A stretch of 64,000 nucleotides of DNA from Phocaeicola plebeius. Lineage in GTDB: Bacteria > Bacteroidota > Bacteroidia > Bacteroidales > Bacteroidaceae. The position numbers and the translations under genes were made by a program. The DNA lies in assembly GCF_003437535.1 (NCBI RefSeq), contig NZ_QSQT01000006.1, positions 80,331 to 144,330 of the forward strand, in the 5' to 3' direction. The notes below the pieces were generated by a model that was given only the letters and a program-made list of their open reading frames with translations, was not told the DNA's origin and searched no databases. Position 1 is the stretch's first letter; every line of letters starts with the position of its first letter. Below, in pieces: positions 16,300 to 26,663 of this stretch.

Positions 16300-17602
16300 C
16301 ATCATACGAAAACTGATTTTTACAGGTAGTCTGTTTTGGGCTGTTTCCGCACAGGCACAGCAGGACTCTTTATTCTTGTCGGTCGAACAACTGTTCGAAT
16401 CGGGCATCAAAAGCAGCCTGCAATTGCAGAGTGACAGCCTGAAAGAAAGAATGGCTTATGAACGGAAATTGTATGCCAAAACCGGCCTGCTTCCTGATTT
16501 GGAAATAGGGCTGAAAGGAGGCATCATCGGTCAGCCCGTGGTCTTTCAGAACGGGCTTTCCAACCCCACCTACCCTGATACTCCGGACTGGTCGCAGAAT
16601 TATACGGTCGACTTTAACCAGCCGCTTTATCAGGGAGGAAAAATCCGCCGTTCCATCCAGAAGGCAGACATTGAAACCGAAATAGCCAGACTGCAACGGA
16701 TGACGAATCAGGCCGACATCAAATTGGGATTACTCAACCAGTACCTGACGCTTTTCACCTTATTCAAACAGCATCTTGTACTTACCCGTAACATCGAAGA
16801 ATCCGAACGTCGCCTGCAAGATATACGTCAAATGAAGAAAGAGGGACTTATCACCAACAATGACGTATTGCGCAGCGAAATGCAACTGACCAATGACCGG
16901 CTGTCTTTGCAGGAAACGGAAAACAGCATTCACATCGTGTCGCAACAACTAAACCTGTTGTTAGGAAACGACCGTAACCCGATTATTACGCCCGACACGA
17001 CACTGCTTCAGCAAGCTACTCCGCTGGACAGCTACGACGACTACCTCCTGTCAGCCTACGAGCTGGCACCAGACATGCAACTGCTACGCAAGGAAACCGA
17101 ACTGGCCCAGAACCAGATAGAGATAGACCGTGCCTCACGCAGGCCGAACATCAACCTGTATGCGTCGAACACCCTGGCCCGCCCCATTACGCGTACCATG
17201 ACCGACTTATACAACAATAACTGGAACATCGGACTTTCCGTGTCGTATCCGCTCTCTTCCTTATTCAAGAACGGACACAAAATCAAGGAAAGCCAGCTTC
17301 AGGTTGCCGTACAGAAAAAAGAAGAAGAACTGAAAAAACAACAGCTGCAGATGGATATTTACAACGCCATCCTGCGCCACAAGGAAGCCTTGCAGGAAGA
17401 AGAAGCCTGGGAATTGTCGGTCTGCCAGGCACAGGAAAACTACCGCATCATGCAAAACCGTTACATGAACCAGCTGGCCATACTCACCGACCTGCTGGAT
17501 GCCAACTCCGTGTTGCTCAATGCCGAGCTACAGTTGACTTCTTCGCGCACCAGAATCATTTACACCTACTACCAGCTGCAAAAAGCTTGCGGAAGATTAT
17601 AA
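16280..17602 (+). CDS. TolC-like outer-membrane efflux protein
   Basis: A 440-residue outer-membrane channel. An N-terminal signal (LIFTGSLFWAVSAQAQ) is followed by two long alpha-helical hairpin repeats, each with conserved beta-strand segments (for example NPTYPDTPDWSQNYTVDFNQ with YTVDFNQPLYQGGKIRRS, and NWNIGLSVSYPLSSLFKNGHK). The internal duplication is typical of the OEP family. The start overlaps marR by 20 bp. It supplies the outer-membrane part for the adaptor and MFS pump encoded next. Confidence 0.92.
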   Translation: MSLKVSNIIRKLIFTGSLFWAVSAQAQQDSLFLSVEQLFESGIKSSLQLQSDSLKERMAYERKLYAKTGLLPDLEIGLKGGIIGQPVVFQNGLSNPTYPDTPDWSQNYTVDFNQPLYQGGKIRRSIQKADIETEIARLQRMTNQADIKLGLLNQYLTLFTLFKQHLVLTRNIEESERRLQDIRQMKKEGLITNNDVLRSEMQLTNDRLSLQETENSIHIVSQQLNLLLGNDRNPIITPDTTLLQQATPLDSYDDYLLSAYELAPDMQLLRKETELAQNQIEIDRASRRPNINLYASNTLARPITRTMTDLYNNNWNIGLSVSYPLSSLFKNGHKIKESQLQVAVQKKEEELKKQQLQMDIYNAILRHKEALQEEEAWELSVCQAQENYRIMQNRYMNQLAILTDLLDANSVLLNAELQLTSSRTRIIYTYYQLQKACGRL

Positions 17603-17623
17603 CTTCACTAAACTATAAAGAAT

Positions 17624-18688
17624 ATGACGCTACAAGATACACACAAGAAACTCCGGAAAAGAAGACTGCAGAACATCCTGCTCAACTTTCTATGTATTCT
17701 GATTGCCGGCTCCGGACTGATATGGGTGGCCAATTACTTTTGGAAATACATTCATTATGAAATTACGAACGACGCCTTTATTGACCAGTACGTAAGTCCG
17801 CTGAACATCCGTGCCTCCGGCTACATCAAGGAAGTACGCTTCAAAGAACATCAGTATGTACACCAGGGAGATACACTGCTGATACTGGACAACCGTGAGT
17901 ATCAGATAAAGGTGAAAGAGGCGGAAGCTGCCCTGCTGGATGTAAAAGGTTCCAAAGAGGTACTTCATTCCGGCATAGAGACTTCACAAACCAACATCGC
18001 CGTGCAAGATGCCAATATTGCCGAAGCGAAAGCCAAATTGTGGCAGCTGGAGCAGGACTACCGCCGTTTTGCCAGACTGCTCAAAGAGGAATCTGTGCCC
18101 GAACAGCAGTATGAGCAGGCCAAAGCGTCTTACGAAGCAGCCCAGGCCCGCTATCAGGCATTGTTAGAACAGCGAAAAGCGGCTCAATCGCAGTTCACGG
18201 AAACTACCCGACGAACCACCAGCGCAGAAGCAGCCATCTTGAGCAAGGAAGCCAGCCTGGATTTGACCCGTCTTAATTTGTCATATACCGTACTGACAGC
18301 TCCGTATGACGGTTATATGGGACGCCGAACCCTGGAACCCGGTCAATATGTACAGGCAGGACAAACCATCTCGTATCTAGTTCGGAATACGGATAAATGG
18401 GTGACAGCCAATTACAAGGAAACACAGATTATCCACATTTACATCGGACAAGAAGTACGCATCAAGGTAGACGCCCTCCCTGGAAAAGTCTTTCACGGCA
18501 CTGTAACGGCCATTTCGGAAGCCACCGGCTCCAAATATTCGCTGGTTCCTACCGACAATTCTGCCGGAAACTTTGTCAAAGTACAGCAACGTATCCCCGT
18601 AAGAATTGACCTGAAAGACATAACTCCGGAAGAAATGAGCAGTCTGAGAGCCGGAATGATGGTAGAAACTGAAGCCTTACGCAAATGA
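17624..18688 (+). CDS. EmrA/HlyD-family membrane fusion protein
   Basis: A 354-residue periplasmic adaptor. One N-terminal membrane anchor (NILLNFLCILIAGSGLIWVANYF) is followed by a split biotinyl-lipoyl domain (ASGYIKEVRFKEHQYVHQGDTLL and VLTAPYDGYMGRRTLEPGQYVQAG, in short ASGYIKEVRF and APYDGYMGRR). An Ala/Glu-rich coiled-coil hairpin lies between the halves, and a beta-barrel domain with the TGSKYSLVPTDNSAGNFVKVQQRIP segment typical of EmrA ends the protein. It connects the TolC-like channel and the MFS pump. Its stop overlaps the start of the pump gene by 4 bp. Confidence 0.93.
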   Translation: MTLQDTHKKLRKRRLQNILLNFLCILIAGSGLIWVANYFWKYIHYEITNDAFIDQYVSPLNIRASGYIKEVRFKEHQYVHQGDTLLILDNREYQIKVKEAEAALLDVKGSKEVLHSGIETSQTNIAVQDANIAEAKAKLWQLEQDYRRFARLLKEESVPEQQYEQAKASYEAAQARYQALLEQRKAAQSQFTETTRRTTSAEAAILSKEASLDLTRLNLSYTVLTAPYDGYMGRRTLEPGQYVQAGQTISYLVRNTDKWVTANYKETQIIHIYIGQEVRIKVDALPGKVFHGTVTAISEATGSKYSLVPTDNSAGNFVKVQQRIPVRIDLKDITPEEMSSLRAGMMVETEALRK

Positions 18689-20289
18689 TGACCATGAAAC
18701 AACTCGACGTCCCCGTACGTCAATGGGTTCCCGACTGGTTGGGGATGATATGTATCTTCTTCATCATCCTTCCCGTAACCATGCTGAACGGCTCCTACAC
18801 CGGCAGTATGCTCGAAGTATCCAGTACACTGGGAACCAATACAGAAGACATCACCATGGGATACTATGCCGCTTCTGCCGGGATGGCCATAGCCTACCCC
18901 ATTGTACCCAAGGTACTTGATGCCCTTTCGTCCAAGTTTCTGCTACTGACCGACCTGAGCATACAGTTCCTGCTCAGCTGGGTATGTGCCCGTTCGCAAA
19001 ACATTGACCTGGTCATCATCTGCAGTTTCTTTATCGGCTTTCTGAAAGGATTTCTCATGCTTTGGTTCATCCGAAGAGCGACTAAGATTTTCAGCCCGAA
19101 AAATGTACGAAGTGAGTTCTACTCCTATTTCTACCCGTTAGTATTTGCCGGAGGACAAGTGTCCATGATTGTGACCGCTGAGCTGGCCTATCACTACAAC
19201 TGGCAATACATGTATTACTTCATGATGATGATGCTCATGGCATCCATCCTGATTGTCATCGTCTGTTTCCGTCATAACCGTCCGCTTAAACCCATCCGAC
19301 TTTCGGAACTGCACATTCGGGAAATGCTTGTCATTGCCACCGGATTGCTGATGCTGATGTACGTCATCAACTATGGGAAAGTACTCGACTGGACGTCTTC
19401 CTTTAAGATCCGGATCTATCTGGTCATCGCTCCCATCTTAATTGCGTTCTTCATCTGGAAACAATATCACTCCAAGCAGCCGTATGTAAGCCTAGCTCCA
19501 TTGTACCAGCCAAAAGCCATCGTAGGTTACTTCTACATGATGCTGGTCATGTTTTTCAGTACCTCCACCACCCTGCTGACCAATTATATGACCAGCATTC
19601 TGAAGGTGGACAGTACACACACGTACCAGCTTTACATCTATCTGTTGCCGGGATATGCATTGGGAGCATTCATCTGCTTCTGGTGGTTCCGCTGGCAGCG
19701 CTGGCGTTTCCGCTTTCTGATAGCCGGAGGCATGAGTTGCTTTGCAGCCTTTTTCGGAATATTGTATTTCACGGTTTCTCCTGAAAGCACATACGAGATG
19801 CTTTTTCTTCCTGTATTCTTAAGAGGATTAGGCATGCTGGTACTCATCATAGCCTTTGCCCTGTTCGCCGTAGAGGAGCTGAATCCTAAATTCCTGCTGG
19901 CCAATGCCTTTTTCCTGATTTGCTTCCGTTCAGTACTAGCCCCCATTCTGGCGACCTCTTTTTACAGCAATACCCTCTATCGGCTGGAACAAAAATACAT
20001 GTACTCCCTATCCGAAACAATCAGTCAGACCGACCCGTTGGCTGCCAGCCAGTTCAATCAGTCCCTCACACAGCATCTGGCACAAGGGCACGAATATACA
20101 GAAGCTACACAAATGGCTACCCAGACACTCTATGCCACTCTACAGCAGCAAAGCCTTCTGCTTTCGCTCAAGCACATATTAGGCTATCTGTTTGTCATCT
20201 CACTGGTCATAGCCATTGTTTCACGTTTCATACCGTTCCATAAGACAATTCGCGTGAAATACACCAAAGCAGGAGACGATATGGTATAA
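18685..20289 (+). CDS. MFS drug/acid exporter, DHA2 (EmrB-like)
   Basis: A 534-residue inner-membrane transporter with about 14 hydrophobic segments, as expected of the DHA2 family (for example MICIFFIILPVTMLNGSYTG and YLFVISLVIAIVSRFI). An extended loop lies before the last membrane helix (QTDPLAASQFNQSLTQHLAQG). It is encoded last in the marR-TolC-EmrA-EmrB operon, overlapping the adaptor gene by 4 bp. The substrate is not evident; relatives export hydrophobic drugs, bile acids or uncouplers. A terminator follows at 20294. Confidence 0.9.
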   Translation: MMTMKQLDVPVRQWVPDWLGMICIFFIILPVTMLNGSYTGSMLEVSSTLGTNTEDITMGYYAASAGMAIAYPIVPKVLDALSSKFLLLTDLSIQFLLSWVCARSQNIDLVIICSFFIGFLKGFLMLWFIRRATKIFSPKNVRSEFYSYFYPLVFAGGQVSMIVTAELAYHYNWQYMYYFMMMMLMASILIVIVCFRHNRPLKPIRLSELHIREMLVIATGLLMLMYVINYGKVLDWTSSFKIRIYLVIAPILIAFFIWKQYHSKQPYVSLAPLYQPKAIVGYFYMMLVMFFSTSTTLLTNYMTSILKVDSTHTYQLYIYLLPGYALGAFICFWWFRWQRWRFRFLIAGGMSCFAAFFGILYFTVSPESTYEMLFLPVFLRGLGMLVLIIAFALFAVEELNPKFLLANAFFLICFRSVLAPILATSFYSNTLYRLEQKYMYSLSETISQTDPLAASQFNQSLTQHLAQGHEYTEATQMATQTLYATLQQQSLLLSLKHILGYLFVISLVIAIVSRFIPFHKTIRVKYTKAGDDMV

Positions 20290-20293
20290 AAAC

Positions 20294-20336
20294 AAGGAGA
20301 CTGTCCGATTCAGCATCACGACAGTCTCCTTATTTA
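20294..20336 (+). terminator. Terminator after efflux operon
   Basis: AAGGAGACTGTC (20294-20305) pairs with GACAGTCTCCTT (20320-20331), followed by ATTTAT. Because the next gene is convergent, it may serve both strands. Confidence 0.75.
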
Positions 20337-20346
20337 TAAACATTTC

Positions 20347-20598
20347 TCAGAATTCAATAATCAATGATTTACGAGGAGAAATTACCAAATTCTTTGTCAA
20401 GTCAATCTTTTTCCCGCTCGAAACATCTCTACCTTCTTTAGAATCCTTAGTTAAGACAGTATAGCACTCACTATCCAGAATTTGTTCTGAACCAGTGCTA
20501 TTCAGCACAATCATTTCAGTTTTTCCTTCGTATACATGAGAATACATATATATCCCTCTGTGAGGAATATGATACTTCACTGTTTTGTTTTCTGCCAT
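20347..20598 (-). CDS. Orphan cyclomaltodextrinase C-terminal-like domain protein (83 aa)
   Basis: An 83-residue protein that resembles, along its whole length, the C-terminal beta-sandwich of Bacteroidetes SusA-type GH13 neopullulanases/cyclomaltodextrinases (Cyc-maltodext_C): GIYMYSHVYEGKTEMIVLNS, then DVSSGKKIDLTKNLVI and a terminal SLIIEF. The catalytic barrel is absent, and no GH13 gene is nearby. A -7 box TATATTTG (minus strand, 20625-20632) lies 27 bp before the ATG, so it appears to be an expressed stand-alone domain rather than a degrading fragment. It may bind glucans or be a relic. The similarity is from memory of family sequences, not from a search. Confidence 0.6.
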   Translation of the reverse strand: MAENKTVKYHIPHRGIYMYSHVYEGKTEMIVLNSTGSEQILDSECYTVLTKDSKEGRDVSSGKKIDLTKNLVISPRKSLIIEF

Positions 20599-20711
20599 TT
20601 ATGTTTAGTTTAATTTTGCGAGCGCAAATATATGTATTTAAAACATATTTCTAAAACATAGCAATGAAGTTTTTCGTTTATTTATGCAATTTTCATGACA
20701 TAAATCAATTC

Positions 20712-21881
20712 TCAATATACTTCTACCTTGGCAGCCAGTGACTTACACTTATCACGCAGTGCATCCAAATCACCGTCATTCTTGTCATAGCAAACCACCA
20801 CTCCCATACGACGATTCAAGCGGGTAGCAGGTTTTCCGAAAATACGGAGATAAGTATTAGGCTGAGAGCAAACAAGTTCCTCTCCTCTATACTGCGGTGC
20901 CTTTTGGCTGGAAACAGGAGAAAGAATTACGGCACTAGCTCCGATATGTTCCTGTGTAATACCTGGAATCGGGAGTCCCAACACTGCATATAAATGCAGC
21001 TCAAACTCGTTCAAGTTTTGTGTATTGGCCAGTGTAACCATTCCTGTATCGTGTGGACGAGGAGACAACTCAGAGAAATAAACTCCGTTTTCGTGGCTCA
21101 GGAAGAATTCTACTCCCCACAAGCCATAGCCCGTCAAAGCACGAGTCACCTTCTCTGCCATTTGCTGAGCCTCAGCCAGATGTTCCGGTGCGATATGAGC
21201 CGGCTGGAAACTTTCACGGTAGTCACCACCTTTCTGAACGTGTCCGATAGGAGGACAGAACAAGGTAGGACCATTCTTCTGTGTCACGGTCAGCAGGGTA
21301 ATCTCACTGTCAAAGTGAATGAACTCTTCTACAATGAGTTCCTTAATATCCCCACGGCTTCCGCTGCATCCGTATTCCCAAGAATACTTTAAGTCTTCCT
21401 CACTCTTGGCAACAGACTGTCCCTTACCTGAAGAAGACATCAACGGCTTGATGACACAAGGATAGCCAATCTTTCCGGCAGCTTCCTTCAGTTCTTCATA
21501 AGAAGAAGCGTAAAAATACTTTGCCGTCTTCAGTCCCAGTTCCTTCGCTGCCAAATCACGGATAGCCTTACGGTTCATCGTAAAATTCACCGCACGGGCA
21601 CTTGGTACAACCTGTATACCTTCTTTTTCCAGGTGATAAAGCCGTTCAGTACGAATTGCTTCTATTTCAGGAACAATTATATCCGGACGATACTTTTCTA
21701 CCACACGGTCCAAAGCTTCTCCATCCAACATACTGAATACCTCGCATGCATCTGCCACCTGCATAGCCGGTGCACCAGCATAAGAGTCACACGCAATTAC
21801 ATACTGTCCCAAACGCTGGGCAGCAATGGTAAATTCCTTTCCGAGTTCCCCGGAACCCAACAAAAGTATTTTTTTAGTCAT
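20712..21881 (-). CDS. purT: Formate-dependent GAR transformylase PurT
   Basis: A 389-residue ATP-grasp enzyme that makes formyl-GAR from GAR, formate and ATP in purine synthesis. Visible: the N-terminal GSGELGKE nucleotide-fold turn, the [10 protein letters not shown] segment, ATP-grasp loop [13 protein letters not shown], and the metal-binding [18 protein letters not shown]. The length matches E. coli PurT. A -7 box TATCTTTG (minus strand, 21910-21917) lies 28 bp before the start. It is monocistronic. Confidence 0.96.
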   Translation of the reverse strand: MTKKILLLGSGELGKEFTIAAQRLGQYVIACDSYAGAPAMQVADACEVFSMLDGEALDRVVEKYRPDIIVPEIEAIRTERLYHLEKEGIQVVPSARAVNFTMNRKAIRDLAAKELGLKTAKYFYASSYEELKEAAGKIGYPCVIKPLMSSSGKGQSVAKSEEDLKYSWEYGCSGSRGDIKELIVEEFIHFDSEITLLTVTQKNGPTLFCPPIGHVQKGGDYRESFQPAHIAPEHLAEAQQMAEKVTRALTGYGLWGVEFFLSHENGVYFSELSPRPHDTGMVTLANTQNLNEFELHLYAVLGLPIPGITQEHIGASAVILSPVSSQKAPQYRGEELVCSQPNTYLRIFGKPATRLNRRMGVVVCYDKNDGDLDALRDKCKSLAAKVEVY

Positions 21882-21957
21882 ATTATTATAAGGTTTATGC
21901 TTCTTTCTGCAAAGATAATATTTTTCCTCGGACCTTATACTACAGCCGGCAGATTTA

Positions 21958-22755
21958 TCAAGCTTCAGCTTCTGTTTCGGCCAGCTTCTTCAATGACAAT
22001 ACTTCTGCTCCGTCTGCTCCCAAAAGGCTTACGGTTCCGTCTGCCTTGATTTCAAAGCTACGTACTTCATCCAAAGCTTTCAAGATAGAAGACTCCACAT
22101 CCATGTTCGGGCATGCCATCATGGTAGAAATCATCTGACTGAAACGGAGAGAAGCAGCCTGTCCTTCTTCCTGTGTGAAAGAACCGTTTATCGTATTGCA
22201 ACTGGCATTACCGTGTACTCTTTTTTCAGCTACATTAAAAACCAATTGCGGCTGTTTTTCCACTTCCCTCACAGGATTACCTTTTACAGAAACAATTTCC
22301 CAGGCACCATTCAGGTCGTTTACAGATACTTCTGCCACTTCACGCTTCTGCAACAATATTACCGGTTTACCTTCCGCATCGTTCAGTGCTACATCTTCAC
22401 CTACTGTTTCATATCCAGCCACTTTATTCAATGCTTCCAGCACATTCTGCTCCAACGTCATATCCGGACACATCATCCGGGTAGCAGCCACCTGACCAAA
22501 TTTCACTTTTCCGGCATTCAGGGTATCCAACTCAAAGCTTCCCATCAGGCGATTGCATCCAGCATTACCATATAAACGGTGTCCGTCCTTGTCAAAGCCC
22601 AAGAATGGTGCATTTTCCGCACTCACCTTTTCTCCGTTCACTTCTACAATATTCCATTCCCCTGTAAAGTCTACTACTGCTACCGAATTCTTTCCGGTTC
22701 CACAACTCATCAGTGCGCAAGCCAAAGCTGCAGCTGCAAAATACTTCTTATTCAT
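21958..22755 (-). CDS. Lipoprotein with two META domains (HslJ-like)
   Basis: A 265-residue exported protein. The signal peptide ends in a lipobox (ALMSC, Cys near residue 18), so it is probably an outer-membrane lipoprotein. Two tandem META domains follow, each with the strand order [12 protein letters not shown].../[13 protein letters not shown] and [12 protein letters not shown].../[13 protein letters not shown], the Cys pair motifs CNR/CNT, and a closing MMCPDM or MMACPNM Cys segment. META/HslJ proteins are linked to stress and novobiocin resistance in E. coli; the role here is unknown. The ATG at 22755 was chosen because it starts the signal peptide. A -7 box (TATTTTTG, minus strand) is at 22825-22832. 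Confidence 0.88.
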   Translation of the reverse strand: MNKKYFAAAALACALMSCGTGKNSVAVVDFTGEWNIVEVNGEKVSAENAPFLGFDKDGHRLYGNAGCNRLMGSFELDTLNAGKVKFGQVAATRMMCPDMTLEQNVLEALNKVAGYETVGEDVALNDAEGKPVILLQKREVAEVSVNDLNGAWEIVSVKGNPVREVEKQPQLVFNVAEKRVHGNASCNTINGSFTQEEGQAASLRFSQMISTMMACPNMDVESSILKALDEVRSFEIKADGTVSLLGADGAEVLSLKKLAETEAEA

Positions 22756-22931
22756 AACTTGTTTTTCCTTTTTAATCTTAATCACAAATTCACAAACAAT
22801 CCATTTTTAAGAATTGTTCATTTACAAAAATACGTATATCCCCAGAATACTGCACCATATTTTGAATTATTTTCTATCTTTGCATACTGAACGGTAACGT
22901 TTACCGGGCATTTAAAGTTTCAAAGTAATAA

Positions 22932-24125
22932 ATGAGTAAAGTATTGATTATCGGTGCAGGCGGTGTAGGTACCGTTGTTGCACACAAAGTGGCTCAGCAT
23001 CCGGAAGTCTTTTCTGAAATCATGATTGCCAGCCGCACACAGTCAAAATGCGACGCAATTGTCAAAGCAATTGGTAACCCCAACATCAAGACCGCTAAGG
23101 TAGATGCCGACAATGTGGATGAACTTGTGTCTTTATTCAACAGTTTTAAACCCGAAATCGTTATTAACGTAGCACTTCCCTACCAGGATTTAACGATTAT
23201 GGAAGCGTGTCTTCAGGCGGGAGTGAACTACCTGGATACAGCAAACTACGAGCCTAAAGACGAGGCACACTTTGAATACAGCTGGCAGTGGGCATACAAA
23301 AAACGCTTTGAAGATGCCGGACTGACTGCCATTCTGGGCTGCGGATTCGACCCGGGAGTAAGTGGAGTATACACCGCATACGCAGCAAAACATCATTTCG
23401 ATGAAATCCACTACCTGGACATCGTAGACTGCAATGCCGGAAATCACCACAAGGCTTTCGCTACCAACTTCAATCCGGAAATCAACATCCGCGAAATCAC
23501 ACAGAACGGACGTTATTACGAAAACGGACAATGGGTTACTACCCAGCCGCTGGAATTCCACAAAGACCTGACTTATCCTAACATCGGTCCGCGTGATTCT
23601 TATCTTCTGTATCACGAAGAACTGGAATCACTTGTCAAGAATTTCCCGACCATCAAGCGTGCCCGTTTCTGGATGACTTTCGGACAGGAATACCTGACTC
23701 ACTTGCGTGTAATCCAGAACATCGGTATGGCCAGCATCGAACCTATCAACTACAACGGTATGGAAATCGTTCCTTTGCAGTTCCTGAAAGCCGTGCTGCC
23801 TAACCCGCAAGACCTTGGCGAAAACTACGAAGGCGAAACTTCAATCGGTTGCCGTATCCGTGGTATCAAAGACGGAAAAGAACATACTTATTATGTATAC
23901 AACAACTGCTCTCACCAGGCAGCTTATCAGGAAACAGGCATGCAGGGCGTAAGCTACACCACCGGTGTACCGGCCATGATTGGTGCCATGATGTTCCTGA
24001 AAGGCTTGTGGAAGCGTCCGGGTGTATGGAATGTAGAAGAATTCGATCCGGATCCATTCATGGAAGCTTTGAACAAATACGGATTGCCTTGGCATGAAGT
24101 ATTCGACGGTGACCTGGAACTGTAA
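22932..24125 (+). CDS. Carboxynorspermidine synthase (saccharopine dehydrogenase family)
   Basis: A 397-residue NADPH-dependent enzyme with the Rossmann turn IIGAGGVGTVVAHK at the N-terminus and the family segments AGVNYLDTANYEP, GCGFDPGVSGVYTAYA and TTGVPAMIGAMMFLKG. In Bacteroidetes and Vibrio this subfamily condenses a diamine with aspartate semialdehyde to give carboxy(nor)spermidine, the alternative route to spermidine; NspC then decarboxylates it. nspC is not in the window. A -7 box TATCTTTG is at 22875-22882. A terminator follows at 24144, so the gene is monocistronic. Confidence 0.9.
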   Translation: MSKVLIIGAGGVGTVVAHKVAQHPEVFSEIMIASRTQSKCDAIVKAIGNPNIKTAKVDADNVDELVSLFNSFKPEIVINVALPYQDLTIMEACLQAGVNYLDTANYEPKDEAHFEYSWQWAYKKRFEDAGLTAILGCGFDPGVSGVYTAYAAKHHFDEIHYLDIVDCNAGNHHKAFATNFNPEINIREITQNGRYYENGQWVTTQPLEFHKDLTYPNIGPRDSYLLYHEELESLVKNFPTIKRARFWMTFGQEYLTHLRVIQNIGMASIEPINYNGMEIVPLQFLKAVLPNPQDLGENYEGETSIGCRIRGIKDGKEHTYYVYNNCSHQAAYQETGMQGVSYTTGVPAMIGAMMFLKGLWKRPGVWNVEEFDPDPFMEALNKYGLPWHEVFDGDLEL

Positions 24126-24143
24126 TCACATTACCTTAACCAT

Positions 24144-24199
24144 AAAAAGAATCAAGAATGAAGAAGGAGTACTCATTCTTCGTTCCTGATTCTTTTTTT
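24144..24199 (+). terminator. Terminator before bcp
   Basis: AAAAAGAATCA (24144-24154) pairs with TGATTCTTTTTTT (24187-24199), with an inner GAATGA/TCATTC stem. Confidence 0.8.
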
Positions 24200-24219
24200 C
24201 TAAAAATTTCCCTTACGAT

Positions 24220-24669
24220 ATGAATATTGGAGACAAAGCTCCCGAAATACTGGGAATCAACGAAAAAGGTGAAGAAATCCGCCTGAGCAATTATGCAGGC
24301 AAAAAAATCGTACTCTATTTTTACCCTAAAGACATGACTTCCGGCTGTACGGCACAGGCTTGCAACCTTCGCGACAACTATGCCGAACTCAAGCAAGCGG
24401 GTTACGAAGTAATCGGCGTCAGCATCAACGACGAGAAGTCACACCAGAAATTCATCGAAAAGAACCAGCTTCCGTTCACACTGATTGCCGATACGGAACA
24501 CAAGCTGGTAGAGACTTTCGGTGTATGGGGAGAAAAAAGCATGTACGGACGCAAATACATGGGTACCTTCCGTACCACTTTCATCATTAACGAAGAAGGC
24601 ATTATCGAACGGATTATTTCTCCTAAAGAAGTAAAGACCAAAGATCATGCCTCACAAATCTTACAGTAA
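24220..24669 (+). CDS. bcp: Thioredoxin-dependent peroxiredoxin (Bcp/PrxQ)
   Basis: A 149-residue cytoplasmic peroxidase. The peroxidatic Cys lies in FYPKDMTSGCTAQACNLRD, with the second Cys five residues on, the atypical 2-Cys Bcp arrangement. The FRTTFIINEEGIIERI segment is typical. It reduces hydroperoxides with thioredoxin. It lies 3 bp before recA, so peroxide defence and DNA repair genes are likely co-transcribed. Confidence 0.95.
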   Translation: MNIGDKAPEILGINEKGEEIRLSNYAGKKIVLYFYPKDMTSGCTAQACNLRDNYAELKQAGYEVIGVSINDEKSHQKFIEKNQLPFTLIADTEHKLVETFGVWGEKSMYGRKYMGTFRTTFIINEEGIIERIISPKEVKTKDHASQILQ

Positions 24670-24672
24670 TTT

Positions 24673-25722
24673 ATGGCAAAAAAAGACGAATTAGAGTTTG
24701 AAGGTGGCATTGAAAATGCCCCGAAACCCAATAACAGCGAAAAGCTGAAAGCCCTGCAGGCCGCCATGGACAAGATTGAAAAGAGCTTTGGAAAAGGCTC
24801 TATCATGAAAATGGGCGACGACCACGTGCAGGAAGTAGAAGTCATCCCGACCGGTTCTATCGCCTTGAACGCCGCACTCGGTGTAGGCGGTTATCCGAAA
24901 GGACGTATCATCGAAATCTACGGTCCGGAATCATCTGGTAAGACCACACTGGCCATTCATGCCATTGCTGAAGCACAGAGAGCAGGCGGTATCGCTGCTT
25001 TCATCGATGCTGAGCATGCATTCGACCGTTTCTATGCTGCCAAGTTAGGAGTGGACATCGACAACTTGTGGATTTCACAGCCCGACAACGGTGAACAGGC
25101 GCTGGAAATCGCCGAACAGCTGATCCGTTCATCGGCCATCGACATCATTGTCATCGACTCTGTAGCTGCCCTTACCCCGAAAGCTGAAATCGAAGGCGAC
25201 ATGGGCGACAACAAGGTAGGCTTGCAAGCCCGCCTGATGTCACAGGCACTGCGTAAGCTGACTTCTGCCATCAGCAAGACCAACACCACTTGTATCTTCA
25301 TCAACCAGTTGCGTGAGAAGATCGGTGTGATGTTCGGTAACCCCGAAACTACCACTGGTGGTAACGCCCTGAAGTTCTATGCTTCTGTCCGTCTGGACAT
25401 CCGTCGCGCTACTCAGCTGAAAGACGGCGAAGAAGTCATCGGTAACCAGGTACGTGTCAAAGTTGTAAAGAACAAGGTAGCTCCTCCTTTCCGCAAAGCC
25501 GAATTCGACATCATGTTCGGTGAAGGTATCTCTCGCAGCGGTGAAATTATCGACTTGGGAGCTGAATTAGGCATCATCAAGAAGAGTGGTTCATGGTACA
25601 GCTACAACGACACCAAATTAGGTCAAGGACGTGATGCGGCCAAACAGTGCATCCAGGATAATCCGGAACTGGCCGACGAACTGGAAAAACTGATTTTTGA
25701 CGCATTGAAAGACAAGGAATAA
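24673..25722 (+). CDS. recA: Recombinase RecA
   Basis: A 349-residue recombinase. Visible: MAW motif region, Walker [10 protein letters not shown], Walker [11 protein letters not shown], the L1/L2 DNA-binding loops ([23 protein letters not shown] and [35 protein letters not shown], cited as [12 protein letters not shown] and [15 protein letters not shown]) and the C-terminal acidic tail. Full length for the family. It is followed by a terminator at 25744 and then by the type I restriction island. Confidence 0.98.
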   Translation: MAKKDELEFEGGIENAPKPNNSEKLKALQAAMDKIEKSFGKGSIMKMGDDHVQEVEVIPTGSIALNAALGVGGYPKGRIIEIYGPESSGKTTLAIHAIAEAQRAGGIAAFIDAEHAFDRFYAAKLGVDIDNLWISQPDNGEQALEIAEQLIRSSAIDIIVIDSVAALTPKAEIEGDMGDNKVGLQARLMSQALRKLTSAISKTNTTCIFINQLREKIGVMFGNPETTTGGNALKFYASVRLDIRRATQLKDGEEVIGNQVRVKVVKNKVAPPFRKAEFDIMFGEGISRSGEIIDLGAELGIIKKSGSWYSYNDTKLGQGRDAAKQCIQDNPELADELEKLIFDALKDKE

Positions 25723-25743
25723 ACTTATTCTTTATCTATATAG

Positions 25744-25790
25744 AAAACGGATTCACCGTGCTGGATTTCAGCGGGTGAATCCGTTTTTTT
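25744..25790 (+). terminator. Terminator after recA
   Basis: AAAACGGATTCACC (25744-25757) pairs with GGTGAATCCGTTTT (25774-25787), followed by a T-run. The loop contains a small GCT/AGC stem. Confidence 0.85.
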
Positions 25791-25940
25791 GTGGCATCAA
25801 TATCGCCTATAAGTTTGAATACAATATAAAAAAATGCTACAAAAGAGATTCTTTAATTTATAATAAACTTACCCGAATGATTCAAAATATCAAACTCATT
25901 TTTTACATTTCAATAACATTTATCAACACTACACCTAATA

Positions 25941-25973
25941 AAAACTTCCGATACGCCCCATTATGAGAACGTA
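25941..25973 (+). repeat. hsdS inverted repeat 1, left copy
   Basis: A 33-bp sequence identical to the reverse complement of 29715-29747. It encodes KTSDTPHYENV in the same frame in both copies, just before TRD1, so recombination gives an in-frame fusion. It begins exactly where the silent cassette begins; 25791-25940 upstream is AT-rich and has no recognisable gene. Confidence 0.92.
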
Positions 25974-26585
25974 CCGTTTGAAATTCCGGAGAATTGGGTA
26001 TGGACAACTTTAGGGAATATTGGTATTTGGCAATCAGGTGGAACACCAAGCCGTTCCAATAAATCTTATTATGGTGGAAATATTCCATGGCTTAAAACTG
26101 GTGATTTAAATGATGGTTTAATTACTAATATTCCAGAAGGTATTACAGAAGAAGCAGTTACAAATTCTTCAGCTAAAATAAATCCTACAGGAAGTGTTCT
26201 TATGGCTATGTATGGGGCAACAATAGGAAAATTGGGAATACTCACCTTCCCTGCAACAACAAACCAAGCATGTTGCGCCTGTATTGAATATTATGCAATA
26301 ACTCAATACTACCTATTTTATTTTCTTTTATCTCATAGGGATATATTTATAGCAAAAGGAGGTGGGGGAGCACAACCCAATATCTCGAAAGAAATAATTG
26401 TCAATACAGCTATTCCTCTACCACCGCTTCCTGAGCAAGAAAGGATAATAATAGAAATAGAGCGCTGGTTTGCTTTTATTGATGAAATTGAACAAAATAA
26501 AACCGATTTACAATTTATTATTAAAAAGACTAAAAGCAAGATACTTGATTTGGCGATACACGGCAAACTTGTGCCTCAAGACCCG

Positions 26586-26663
26586 AATGACGAACCCGCA
26601 TCAGAACTGCTCAAGCGCATCAATCCGAGTGCTAAAATTACTTGTGATAACGCGCATTATACG
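26586..26663 (+). repeat. hsdS inverted repeat 2, left copy
   Basis: 78 bp matching the reverse complement of 29019-29096 with one mismatch (G at 26631 against A). It lies in the central helix coding region just before TRD2, in the same frame in both copies. Inversion here would swap TRD2-A and TRD2-B while keeping TRD1. Confidence 0.9.

Noticed and set aside
25775..25966. 63-codon ORF between recA and silent cassette B
   Set aside because: It starts in the recA terminator, has low-complexity AT-rich composition, and runs into the 33-bp repeat in a different frame from hsdS.
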